A stretch of 64,000 bases of DNA, taken from NCBI GenBank assembly GCA_021234155.1, contig JAJEKV010000008.1, positions 12,222,438 to 12,286,437 on the forward strand. The letters are read 5' to 3'. The position numbers and the translations under genes are program-made. Within the stretch, counting starts at the first letter, position 1, and every line of letters starts with the position of its first letter. This document shows positions 37,244 to 49,129 of this stretch, piece by piece. The notes beneath the pieces were generated by a model. It was not told the origin of the DNA. It searched no databases and saw only the letters and a list, made by a program, of their open reading frames with translations. The DNA is from Isoetes taiwanensis. Its lineage: Eukaryota > Streptophyta > Lycopodiopsida > Isoetales > Isoetaceae.

Positions 37244-38735
37244 ACTAGAACCCTAAAATTGTGCCAATTGTCAACAATTAAATGATGTTTAAAGATATGC
37301 AAAAAATAAATGCCGTACTAGAGACATCAAACTTGGCATTACGTTGGCAAATGCTTTTTAAGAATTTTTTTGTTGAGAAAAAAAAGTTCTAAATAAAATG
37401 GCCTTCTACGTCACTACGGGCCTAGGAGGAAATTCCTCAGCTGATTTTTGTCTAGGCTCCCTTGATTTTCCCCCACGGATCCTCTTTTGTGGCGTATGAC
37501 TGCCTGGAGCTACCATTGCCGCCTGGTTCCATTGTTGTCCGGTGTCGGGTTGGCTAGTCGGTTTCCTATGAAGGCTCCTCGGTTTTGGTCACCTCCGGTT
37601 GGTTTCGGCTAGGCACTTAGTACAAAACCCAATTAAGATCCCACTTGGGTTGGTCATGACTGGTCAGTTCCCCTTCCCTCGGTTTGTCGTGAACTATTGG
37701 TTTTTTGTATTTGGTAAAAAATATTGTTTAATTATATCTCCAGGGTGGGAGAAACCTAAGATGTGAAGCTTTTTGCTTCACATCCCGTTCTACATCCGAT
37801 GAGGCAGATCTGAAGGCCAGTCGACCAAAAGAAATAGGATTTTCACCCAAGGGCAAGTTAATTGGCACTGCTTCAGAATCGGCACTACTCCAGAATCGGT
37901 TTCCAACTATTAGCAATGGCCTGCTTTAGGGCAGCGCCAAGGGCAAGATAATCGGCACTGCTCCCAAATCTTGAACACAGGCGCGCCTCTCTTCAGCAAA
38001 ATGGCATGCAGATCTCTTCAAGAAGAGGGTGTGCCAGCTTTAGCAGATTTCTGACCATAGACCGACTTGGTACAAGGGACTGGCTATAGGCCAATTTGGA
38101 TTATGCTACTTGCTTTTAGGTTTGCCCTTACTATTTCTTAGACCGTTCCAGATAACATGTCACATGTCTTTTTCCGCAGGGCAGAGTAGATTGAAGCGTA
38201 TACCCACAAGGGAAACTGGAAATGTTACCAGGTCAGATTTGTGGGCTGTGGCAAACAGGAACTGGATACGAGGTCGGATTTCTGAAAGCTTCGTCCATGT
38301 ATGCATTTTATACTAGTCACTACAGGAGCAGTTCCATATACTGTGTGTCTTTGAACAATAATGATGGTTCAAATTTGCTTGTCGACACATATTCTGGGCA
38401 TAATAGTTCGGCTCATGCGAATGCAGCCAGTTGCAAATGCCATGGCTCATGTTATTACCACATTACACTGATGGACAAGAAGTTTTGGAACAAGCAATCA
38501 ATGTACTAAGTCAAAGCGAAGGTGTTTTTACAATCAAATTTAGGCTATTCTGACCCAGAACAAGATTTGCCTGATGGGCTCTCTGCTAAGAGGATAGATC
38601 TGCAAGCTCTTATGACTTCGAATAGATCTGCAACTCACATAGTTTTAGGACCTGAAGCCGCACCCATGTACTATCAGAAGTGATTAGCGGCCGCATTTTG
38701 TCGGTCGCGTTTTATATTGAAAACAAAAATAGAAA
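37244..38735. other. 5' flank of the PPR gene, no gene
   Basis: No coding frame with a domain. A local repeat 'AATCGGCACTGCT/AATCGGCACTACTCC' occurs at 37855-37970. I cannot point to a TATA box or start site with confidence. Confidence 0.4.
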
Positions 38736-38875
38736 TTTTTTGTTTTGGTGTATTATGGGATTTGTGCTATATTTAATGGTCTATATGTTATTCATGAAGT
38801 TGCCAAAGTTTTTTGAATTTAATTTTTTTTCATAACTAAAAAACAACATCTCCCATAATACACCACAACAAAAAC
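38736..38875. mobile_element. Foldback element with 25-bp arms
   Basis: The left arm (TTTTGTTTTGGTGTATTATG...) and right arm (...CATAATACACCACAACAAAA) are inverse complements over about 25 bp with one mismatch, separated by 90 bp of AT-rich DNA. MITE-like; no target duplication could be fixed. Confidence 0.6.
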
Positions 38876-39759
38876 ATTAAAAATATTGTTCTTTATTTTG
38901 GATAACCGTTTAGTTGAATGTTTGTCATTTGTTGAATACATTTATATATTTTTAGCATATTCTTTAATGGAGATATTGTTGCATGAAATGAGAGAAGCTC
39001 TGGAGAGGCTTGGATATACGCATGAGTGGTGCTTTTTTTCGTTAGAGTGGATCTAGCAAAGGTTCAATAGCAGAAGTGCCATTTTTCATCACTGTGCTAG
39101 GGTATATGGAATTATGCAAAGTGGAAAGATGAGATACAATAGAAGTCTAGACAAAGCAGAAGTAGCTTTATATGAGAGTAGGTACTCAGATTTGTATTTG
39201 TATTTATAAAAGAGGTAGCACTAAGGTACATATAAGTACAAAATTACATCAAAAGCTTTTTACAGGGAAGTCTAACTCGAAAAAGAGATGTTTTTTTAGG
39301 CAGCATTGACCTTGCAATATAATAGACATATAAGATTTTAATCAAAAAGTCTTCTGAAAAGGAGAGTTTTGGAATTGTCAAGTTGAACCAGATGGATCAG
39401 ATCTGGATCCTTTTCCTTTGTCTTTCCTTCATGTGCCATGTGTGATGTTGATGAAGCAGCAGTAAGAACAATCATAGATTTGGCATTTAGCAGGGTTGAA
39501 TCTGCCAGACTGATTTATGGCTTCACAAATCAGCCCTCTTCTAGCATCATAATTCCGTGTACAGAAGCAATCAGATCTGCATTGGTCTCCATGGTAGACA
39601 TAAGGAACATCACTAAACTGATCTAGCTACATGACATTGATCATTAAGTTGATTCTGTTCCACTTCGAAACTTTTAAAAGAACCAGTACATTAGCTGAAA
39701 CAAGGTAAAGATAGCATTATTTAGGAAAAGAAGCATTAGTTAGGAAAAGACCTCCCTGG
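38876..39759. other. Intergenic, nothing recognised
   Basis: AT-rich; the 62-codon frame at 39438-39626 has no domain. Confidence 0.35.
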
Positions 39760-40085
39760 CAATATCATAGTTAGTTTGCTTAATCACAGCATGAGGCTGT
39801 ACAATAGGGAGATGTGAACGATGGGGGATGTGGTAAGCTTAGATGCAAGCTTTAAGACCCATTCTAACCAAAGGCAACCTCTAAAGAGGTGATCCTCATC
39901 TTCCTTTTCTTGTAAGCATCTATTACTGAAGTCGAAAAAAAGTCACACCAATTCTTTGTCTCTTTGCATTTGTGGCTAGAGCCTCCTTATGCCATAGCTA
40001 CCAAATAAAAAATTTCGTCTTAGGATTAGGTGAGTTCCACATATACTTAAGATTAATGAGACATCTGTCACAACTTACATCCCAT
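39760..40085 (-). mobile_element. LINE scrap with zf-RVT-like segment
   Basis: Minus-strand translation in one main frame gives KTKFFIW.LWHKEALATNAK and then, after a frame change, a C..C...EDEDHLF...C-like pattern. This is the zf-RVT domain of plant LINE polyproteins (KLFIWRLLHNALPT...C..C...E...HLF..C). Only this part is left, interrupted by stops. Confidence 0.6.
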
Positions 40086-40130
40086 TTAAATGGAGGGTAA
40101 GAGATAGATCTTGAATAAGATATATGTAGG

Positions 40131-40418
40131 CCCTTTGGTTTGGGTGCATATTCACATGGGGGGATGACTCAAGACAAGAGCCGTTGGATAGGCATATTCA
40201 CCCCTTATTCCTTAATCTATACAAAGACGTAAAGTTCCTTGTTTTGTGGGGGTATGCAAGTACAAAATTTGCTATCTTGTATAACAAGATTCGCAAAAAT
40301 ACTATAAGATTTCAAGCGGAATACTATATGGTGTTGATTTCATACGTGCAAAATACAATTATGAGGGCTCTCGGCCGCTGCCCTACGTCACCGGTGAATA
40401 TGCACCCAAACCAAAGGG
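40131..40418. mobile_element. 288-bp MITE with 25-bp perfect terminal inverted repeats
   Basis: The left end begins CCCTTTGGTTTGGGTGCA (40131-40155) and the right end (40394-40418) is its exact reverse complement over 25 bp. The interior, including an 85-codon frame, shows no transposase. The CCCTTTGGTTTGG type of end recalls PIF/Harbinger or hAT MITEs of plants, but I could not fix a target duplication, so the superfamily is left open. Confidence 0.75.
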
Positions 40419-40439
40419 GTTTAAGGGGGATTTTAATTT

Positions 40440-40570
40440 AAATGTGTTGGACCCAATGGTTGTGTTAATTAATGTCAATGGTAGTTATGTGTTGGTTGTT
40501 AATGTCAATGGTTGTTGTGTGTGTTGGGGATTTAATTTTTATATGTTGGATGTTAATGGTTCGTGTTGCA
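40440..40570. repeat. GT-rich minisatellite (TTAATGTCAATGGTTGTTGTG type)
   Basis: Loose tandem copies of 'GTTAATGTCAATGGT' and 'TGTTGGTTGTTAATG' words, GT-rich on this strand. It directly follows the MITE. Confidence 0.5.
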
Positions 40571-41310
40571 AAAAAAATTTGGCCTTCTGGGGCCTTAGGG
40601 ACCCCCCCGGTGTGACAAAAAATTTTAGAATTCAAACCAAAAAAACTAGAATTCATTTGAGGCTTTCATCACCGTAGCTTTTGAATTTGATCACAATAAA
40701 ACAAATAGAACATAAGTAAAAGTTACCATAAAGATAGAGCAGATTGATCTCATTATTACGAAAGTCATAAAGTTTGCAACACAAAGAAAACCCCTGTTAT
40801 TATGGTACATATTGTTACTTCGCTACAACTATTTTCTCTTTCACAATGACACCATTGTTTATCAATCCATATGATTTTGGATGCTCCATCTCTAGCTTAG
40901 AGGTAATGCATGATTCACCTTATGGTTCGATTAAAGTTCCAAACCTACAATATAAATGCATTCTTGTGGCTTATTGTTTGGTCGCCCGTCTGCGTGGACA
41001 TGGAAAAAGGCGTGGAATAATCCACTTTGTTGTGTGCATAACAATCCGTTTGTTGATTGAAGCTAAAAATCGGGCCGCTATGAACAATCCGATGACCGGG
41101 GAATATCCAAGAGTTGGAAGCAAGCAGAGGGCCTAAACTTGAATCTAGCAGCAAATTTTAGGAAGGAAACAAAAGGGGTTTTGCAAGACTATATTGTAGA
41201 ATCAGGAAACCAATACCTTGTAAAAAAAACATTATGCTAAGCGAAGAAACATTAAAAAACAAATACCTTTATAAGTGTGAGCAAAAAAAATCCATCGTGG
41301 TAGTAAAATC
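40571..41310. other. Intergenic
   Basis: A 120-codon frame (40774-41136) has no recognisable domain. Nothing else. Confidence 0.35.
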
Positions 41311-41465
41311 GTGATATGCACACATGCACACACATGCACACATGCACATGCACTTGCACTTGCACATGCACAATACACATGCACATGCATATACATGCAC
41401 ATGAACATGCACATGCACACACATGCACATGCATGTGCACATGCACATGCATACACATGCGCAGT
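41311..41465. repeat. ACATGC/ACAC minisatellite, alternating purine-pyrimidine
   Basis: About 150 bp of CATGCACA, ACACATGC and close variants. Nearly every base alternates purine and pyrimidine, the kind of sequence that can adopt Z-DNA. Frames through it on both strands are open only because the repeat lacks stops. Confidence 0.85.
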
Positions 41466-41649
41466 GTTCATGCACAAACACATGCAGAGAAAGACAACAA
41501 CCCTCGGATTGTTCCAACCAACGAAAATCAACGGCCCATAAAGGGTGCACTCTAGAAATACTATTTAGTACACCTCAACGAATACAACAACGAAATCATA
41601 GAAAAACTATATGTGAAAAAAGCGTATAAAAATCTAAAAGTAATCCCCT

Positions 41650-42600
41650 GTTATTGTGCTACATATTCTAACCATAAACCATTGACATGCCATTGTAAAT
41701 CCTGGAAATGCCAGATCCCTTGAGTGATGACATCTTCTATACTGATAATGGATGGCATGCTTAGCTCTCAGATCACATAAACTGGAATCCTGAAATTCAA
41801 TAAAACCATCCTCATTGAAGAGGTGAGAGATGTGAGTAACTCCAAGATCAATCCACTGCACTAATTTGGAAAATGGAGGGCAAGGCATATGTTAGGATTA
41901 TTGAGAATCAATGAGAGATTCTAGAAGATAGTTTGGTCCCTCGAGGGCCCCTCTTTCCAAGAGTACATATTGAAAACAACCTTCTATGCCTAATTGCAGA
42001 GGATCACTTCATCGATTACTCATACCAAGAGTTTTTTCGAGTAGCAGCAGAGTGGCACTTTTGTGGGGAAGAAACAATGTCGGATATGGCAGCTTATGAA
42101 TTTATCATACACAATTTTTAACAACAACCACTTTTGAAAACAGAAGAAGAGTTCTAACCAATCCAGAGGGACATATACAAGCTAGGTAGAAAACTAATCA
42201 CAAAGCTCTCTTCTCAATCGAAAGGAGAAAGAAAAAGTACTCATGTCAACCTTAAGAGCATTGTTACTATGCAGAAAGATTACGATGATCTGTTGGCAAT
42301 TGATATGTTTGGCAGCTCAACGGGAAGGAAACGCACATGGGCAGGGAAAGTAAAGATAGTGCCCCAAAGAGAAAAAGCACTTTGTTGTTATCTCCCAGCC
42401 CTATACCAAGAGCAGATGATAGTATTTTATAGGGACTTCAGCCCAGGGGAAAGAGAATATCACCCTTTTCATTGCACTTACAAGCTTCGGCAAACATGCC
42501 AAGATAAAAGAAAACACATATCATGTCATTCTCATGAAGAGGTCGGTGGCACTATACTGCTTGGACTTTGCACGGGGACATCTACGTGACGCATTCTTGG
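41650..42600 (+). other. Unassigned repeated coding-like sequence, second copy
   Basis: The first 325 bp are related to 31605-31870. Further on, a 106-codon frame at 42269-42589 (starts MQKDYDDLLAIDMFG) is open but not recognised. It lies about 400 bp before the Ty3 fossil and might belong to an older element around it. Confidence 0.35.
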
Positions 42601-42959
42601 CATTAGTTATAGCTACATTACCGAACTCCCAGCGCCTCAGATGACTTGAGCTCTAGAAGGAGGAACTTCCCAAAACATCCTCCGAAATATTGGCAAAGGC
42701 TTCAAGCTTAAAGACATCAAGCAGTTCTTCAAATCTAAGCTCCAACATCAAGATTAGATCCTTTAGATCTTGTGATAAGCTAAAATGACTCAAAAATTAT
42801 GAATATATTGATACAACTATTTGGTCTAAGCGTATAAGTTATTATACAATCAATAGAATTAATATTGCAACCTTATAACTGTGTTTTGCCTTGATTTCTT
42901 TTATGATTCGAATAATCAAAATAGCTGCAACACATTAACATGTACATTGTATAATAAGC

Positions 42960-45900
42960 ATGTGTGATTAATATTTGCAGCTAGAAACTTCAGCTCAGCT
43001 TCACAAGTCCAGGAGAATCAAGGCCAAACATGCAATTGGCAGCCAAGAAACTTGTTTGGCAGGGAACCTCAGGAAGAGAAGATGATCTCGACAGCTATTA
43101 ACAGGCACCTAGTGCAAGTGCGCAATCAGATGGCACATCTTGTGCAATGGGCTACCCCATTCATGCGTGGAGAGGAGCATAGGCCAATGCCGCCTCCATC
43201 ACCACTTCTTTAGGAGACAGAACAACAGTAGGAGGGCCACCAGAATAGGAGCCTGCACTAGTAGCACCTAGAAATAGAAAGAGGAAGAGAAGAAACTGGA
43301 TAGCCCTTCGAGCCAGATAGCAGTCCAGATAGTGAGTCAGATAGCAGCTCGAATAATGAATTAGACAGCTCCCATGGCAGGTACAGAACCGTAAGACTAA
43401 GGATTACCAGAAAAGATAGTTAGCGCCATGAACAGTTTGAAAAACATGTAAGCTGGATCTTTTCTAAGGAAAGGATAGATCAGGCATGGAAGCTGAAGTG
43501 TGGCTTGATGAAATATAAGACTTCAGAAACTCGTACAATATGAAGGATAAGGACATTGGCAAAGTGACAACTGCTAACCTCATTGGACTGGCTCACATAC
43601 AGTGGAAAGGTTATGCAAAGTTCAATAAACTCAAAAGAAATAACTGCAAGAGTAAGACTTTCAGTAAGGCTTTTTGCAAGCATTATCTCCCTCGCTTGAA
43701 TATAAGCAGGAAGATACAACAATTTTATTGCCTAAATCAAGGAAATTTCTTAGTGGCCAAGTATACGGAGGAGTTTATGAGATGGCGACTAAATGTGCCA
43801 AGGAATACAAAAAGGCAGCCAGTGGATGGGTATATTGAGGATTTGAATAGTTACATCAAGAGGCTAGTCCGTGTCATTGATCAGGGAAGCAGAAGACAAG
43901 GTATTGAGCTTAGAAGAGGCACCTCCAATGCCAGCACTGAAGTAATCTGTCTAAAACAAAGGCAAAGACACGGGTTCTTATACTGCAAAGCAGGCTAATA
44001 CCAGGCCAAAAATCCAACAATATTAGGGGAAGATAGATAAGAAAGCGTTATTCAAGGAATAGAATGTGTCAGGATCTTTCGCAGGGAAGTCAGTGAAGCA
44101 CTTTCTAAAGAGTATTTCTAAGGAGAAAAGGGAAGAATATATAAGGAAAAAGCTATGTTTTAGATGCTTCTAACTGGATCATCACACTCATGAGGTCCCT
44201 TTTGTTATGCAAGTAGTGTTGGCAGAGTTTGAAGATGGTAATCCCCAATAAAACTGAACAACGAGGAGGAGGAGGTCCATGACTTCATTGGAGGTGAGTG
44301 TAGAATCTATGCAGCAATTGAAATAGAAAATATGGGGAGTCAGACAACAGTAGCCAAGATTACCATAGATGATAAACCTTATGTAATGCTTAAAGATACG
44401 GAGCAACTCCCATGATTTTGCATCTCCTAGGTTGGCAGCGTTGCTAAAAACTAAGACTCTCAAGTCTAAGCTAAGACCAGTCAGCATGGCAAGTGGGGCA
44501 ACCCGCCACACTAAAGGAAGGAGGATCAATTTTTATGTAGCTTTGAGTGGAACCAACTTGAGTATGGGTGCAGAAGTCATGGACATCGGTACATATGACC
44601 TTATACTAGGCATGGAGTTCTTGAAGCCATCTAATCGACTACTAACAAGCATGAAAATTTGATTATAGCTTCGGATGGCAAGCATTTTGTGGTCAAAGGT
44701 AAGAAAATTGCTTTAATAATGCAGTGCATGTCAATAAAACGGTTACTTAAGTGCATCATGAAGGGTAGTAGTGTTAAGAACAAGGATGCTCATCAAAACA
44801 ATTGTTGAGGCCAATTGTTAAGTTAATCAAGGAGTTCCATGATATATTTCTGGATGAAATTCAAGACCTTCTGCCCTATAGAGGCATAGAGCGTGAAATC
44901 ACTCTTGCACCAGCACAAAGCCAACCAGTAAGGTTCCTTATAGAATGAGCACTCCCGAGCTAGCATAGCTCAAGAAGCAATTGAAGAAATTGCTTGAGCT
45001 TGGATTTATTCAGCCTAGTGTATCACCCTTCGGAGCACCCATCCCCTTTGTGAGGAAGAAAGATGGAGGTTTGAGAATGTGTATAGACTATCGTCAATTC
45101 ACCAAGCAAACAATTAAGAACAACTATCCCTTGCTAAGGACATGACTTGATGGACCAGCTCCAAGGAGCTAAAATCTTCTCCAAGATAGACCTAAGATCT
45201 GAGTATGTATAGATAAAAGAGGAAGGCATCCATGCCTTTAGAACGCAGTATAGGCACAATAAATACACGGTAATGCCCTTTGATCTTCCAAATGCTCCTG
45301 CAACCTTCATGAGAATGAACGACGTCTTCAGAGACTTCTTGGATGAGTTCATCATTATTTTCTTCGATGACATCCTCATCTATAGCAAGTCAATGGAGAA
45401 GCATATATCCCCCTTGAGAAGAGAGTTGAAGAAATTGAGATGATACTGCCCTTTTGGCAAGCTTTTAAAGTGCCACTTCGCAATGCCTAAGGTGGAGTAT
45501 TTAGGCCATGTTGTGTCGGTAGAGAGAATCGCTATCGACCCATCCAAGATGGAAGCAATAATTGGTTGGCCAGCACCGAAGAATGTGTCGAAAGTAAGAA
45601 GCTTCTTGGGACTTGCAGGGTATTTTAGAAAATTTGTGAAGGACTTTGCTAAGTGGGTAGCACCTCTTTTGATAAGCACCAGAAACTCAAGGATTGGGTT
45701 GCACATTGAATTCAGAATGTTCAAACTTCTTTTGACAAGTTCAAGTGGATCTTGACCATAGCACTAGTGGTGGTAGCAATGGATACAAGTAAAATCGCAG
45801 TCATGCAAGAAGGAAGAGGGCCTATGACTCTAAAAAGATGAATGATTCCAAATAATGTTATCCAGTGCAGAATTAGGAGCTTCGAGCAGTTGCAAGAGCT

Positions 45901-46890
45901 CTTTGCATATGAAGGCACTACTTGTTTGGCAGAACATTTTAGTTGGATAATGACCTCGAATAGCGATTTTTAGCTTTCCCTAGGATTTGGCCTAAATTGT
46001 TCGATAGATTCCCACGCATTACGCACACGTTCGCCACTTTGTTTCCAACTGAGAAAGGCATGAAACCACCAACCACTAGAGCTTCTAGTATATCAAGATG
46101 CAACCATTCCTCAACTTGAGGCTGAACATTGGATAGAATTTCTCGAAGAATATGACTTGAGATAGTATACAAGCCAGACAAATTAAATGTGGTTGCTGAT
46201 GCACTTTCTCGACGTCACTCGAGACTCGAGTGCATTGCAATGCCATCTCCATCTTATCAAGTAAATCCAGTAAGAAGATGGAGAAAGCCATTCCTTCAAG
46301 CATCATGTCTGGGCTAGTCTTTGCAAGAACGAAGGACAGATAAGGAAAGAGAGTCCTTCAAGCATTTTAAAAGGGAAGCAATCTTCTATATCACACGAAC
46401 AAGTTATGCATACCAGAAGCCTCAAGAGTAAGGAAGCTAATCTTACATTATATGCATAATAGCACTATCCGGCTATGCAGGATGCATGAAGTCCTATTTC
46501 AAGATTAGAAGTAGCTGCTTCTGACTAGGCATAAAGAAATCAATAGCGAGCTACATCCAAGAGCACCAGTTATGCCAGCAGATGAAGGTGGAGCAACTCC
46601 GAATCCCAGGAGCTTTGGAACCCTTGGCGGTACTGAATGCCAAATGGGAAGTTGTCAGTATGGATTTCATAATGGGTCTCCCATGAACAGCAAACGGCCA
46701 AGATGCCTTAATGGTAGTGGTCAACAAGTTGTCAAAGATGGCATATTTTCTGCCATGTCGAACTATAGATATAACCCTAGATACTGCCTTACTATTCGCA
46801 AAAGAGATCTAGGTTGCATGGGATGCCTAGAGAGATCATCTCCGACAGCAGGGTGCCGAAATTCATAAGGGTGCAAAATCAATACTGAGT
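42960..46890 (+). mobile_element. Ty3/gypsy LTR-retrotransposon fossil, broken
   Basis: Parts in order on the plus strand: a gag region (about 43.45-43.98 kb), a zinc-knuckle-like CCHC (about 44.16 kb), a protease-like segment (about 44.3-44.45 kb), reverse transcriptase (about 44.87-45.42 kb), RNase H (about 45.5-46.25 kb) and the integrase core (about 46.55-46.87 kb). The order RT-RH-IN and the sequence style place it in Ty3/gypsy (Metaviridae-like). It is heavily broken, with well over ten interruptions, and I found no pair of LTRs. It predates the local tandem duplication, since its 3' part is present in both copies. Confidence 0.85.
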
Positions 46891-47216
46891 AGCAAATATC
46901 ACCATTCAGACGCCACTTACATGTGCTTAAAATTGGCATGTTTTAAACATGACGTGCGTATTTGGCATGCTGACATATAAGGTGCGCGCTCGTCAAATGA
47001 CAATCTGAGAGAATCATTAGCTTGAATGGTGCCGGAAACATGAATGCTTGTAGCCCACCATATTTGTGGATGGTGGGCTTGCCCATCTTAAATTCAAGCA
47101 AAATGGAGAGGTTATTTGTTTCAAAGAATTGCCTAAACTGAAATTCAACAATTTCCCCACACCAATTTTGCAAAATACAAAAATCCGAGAGAGATGAAAC
47201 CAAATTCCTCTTCCCA

Positions 47217-47887
47217 TTCAATTTATAGAGATATTGATGCAGTACGGAATAGAGACTATAAGCAGAGATCATCTGCAGAGAAGGTAGAAGAATACCCTTT
47301 ATAAAGCTTCACCTTCAAAGAAGAATAAGAAATTGAGATTGAGTGACCGTAGAATAAGAGAAATTTCAGGAGAAATCTTTGAAGTATTCAACCAAATTAC
47401 TACAAATGTTCATGACAGTGACAAAGGCCGTATCCTTGACAGTCTTCTTTAAAGAAACCTAAGCAGTCTACTGTGGCCAAGCAAATGGTGAAGAATTTGA
47501 AGGAAACAATGCAAGAATATAAGTACGAGAGGAATTATGACATGCTTCGTGCAAGAAAGTCCACCTTGGTAATGGCAGCAGCAGGTACAAATGGTACCAA
47601 ATCTATGAACCAAGCAGAAGTGGCTAGATTGCTCAGCATCCCCAGAAAAATAATTTCAAATGCTTTTCAAAAAAAGGTGCAAGCTAACAAAGGGGATGGA
47701 TTTTGGTCAATGTTCAGAAGGAGGAAGCGGATGGATAGCATGTTAGATTACAATAGAGGAGCTGTTATCCGGTTCTGGACAGAGAATACAAGAGCATCTC
47801 CATACAGGAAAGACATGATGAGATATGTATCAGAGATAGGAATAAAGATGGAACATCCAATTTACGTTCTTGAAGTCAGCCAAGTAA
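47217..47887 (+). other. Unrecognised basic ORF region, copy 1
   Basis: The longest frame (47473-47904) encodes a Lys/Arg-rich protein with MFRRRKRMDSMLDYNR followed by FWTENTRASPY.KDM. It has the look of a DNA-binding or transposon-derived domain (a basic stretch, then a 'FW...TR.SP..KD' motif), but I cannot name the family. It lies between the Ty3 fossil and the FCP1-like gene and is duplicated at 55022-55753. The end of the frame runs into a GTAAG, a good splice donor, so in its original state it may have been an exon. The copy looks broken. Confidence 0.45.
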
Positions 47888-48420
47888 GGGCGAAATCACA
47901 CTAAGGCTAACCAAAAAAAAATACATGGCACATTTAGGCACCCGTTAGTCCAATAAAACAGTTTTAGGCGGTCTTCCCGCATCACACTATATGATCCGCC
48001 CCAATTAAATAAGTCACACGTCATAGCCAGGTGGAAACGGCTTCCCGTTTGCGTTTGACTGCCATCTCCAGGGCAAGCATCTCTCATGTTTGAAACTAGC
48101 ATTTTCATTTCCTTGCGCTCTTGCACCATTTTATAACCAGTCATTTTACATCTAACAGACTGATACACAAAATGATTATCTTGATTTTGTTATGACTTGC
48201 TTAATGCATAGTATTTTGTCCTATTCCATGAATTTGTTACGATGAATTGTACAAATGACAAACCTCTGAACATGGAATGAAAGATCAAAACACCCATCAG
48301 ACTATTCCCATCCTTCTCATAAACAACTTATGCCCTTATTTCAAACAAGAACTATAAAATAAAAGAACCGAGGAAAGGAGATGGTACTAAGAAACGACAA
48401 AGATTCAATGGTGGTGTATT

Positions 48421-48504
48421 TATACACTCCCAGCACATGCACTCACAAGAATGCTTAATAAATACACTCCCAGCACATGCACTCACAAGAATGCTTAATA
48501 AATA
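48421..48504. repeat. Perfect 42-bp tandem duplication
   Basis: Two head-to-tail copies of the sequence beginning ATACACTCCCAGCACATGCA and ending near AATGCTTAATAA, with no visible differences, which suggests a recent event inside the Harbinger-like element. Confidence 0.85.
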
Positions 48505-48599
48505 TGGTATGATAACCAGTTCTAGCTAACAAGTTGTAGACTAATCTAACATGTGGTAAATAATACAAAATCTAACATAAAACCACCATTACTAATGTT

Positions 48600-49128
48600 T
48601 GATGTACTTAGCTCAGCCATTAACGCGTTGCCTGATAATGAGAATTTACATTGGCATGTGAGGCGTAAAAGCTTCTAGAACTTCCCAGCAATATCAATAA
48701 ATGATTCCTCTGTAACTTTGCCACAAGGGACGCTGCTCCTGCTATTATGCTTACACCATAAGATGACTTACCAGTTTTGCAATATCCAAGAGTGTCCCTG
48801 AATATCTATGATGCCAAATTGCAGGTATAGTTTTGGGCACAAGCATCCAAAATGACATCATGTTTACATGTCTGATAAATTTGTGGTCAGCGATATAGAT
48901 TGATTCAGCAACTTCTGTATTTTCATATATGCATGAGAACGTCCATTACAACAAATTATACTTGGGATGGACTTCACTGAATTTAAAATTGCCCATACAC
49001 CGTTCTCTCAATTCCGCTAGTATTTTGCTTGCTTCCGCTTTAAATTCTTCAACTTTATCCTCGCATCCCTAAGTATCAACTCAGCAATCGTATCAACTGG
49101 CAACTGCAAAATGAATGAATAATCTTTG
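48600..49128 (-). other. Further captured-DNA candidate, unassigned
   Basis: On the minus strand, 49020-49080 reads EDKVEEFKAEASKILAELRE and 48690-48730 reads CKVTEESFIDIAGKF. These have coding-like composition but no family I can name. They may be exons of the same FKBP gene's 3' end or of a second captured gene. Confidence 0.3.
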
Positions 49129-49129
49129 C

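Noticed and set aside
41232-41555. Frames encoding Cys-Met-His and Thr-Cys-His rich repeats on both strands
   Set aside because: They are translations of the ACATGC minisatellite, open only because the repeat has no stop codons.
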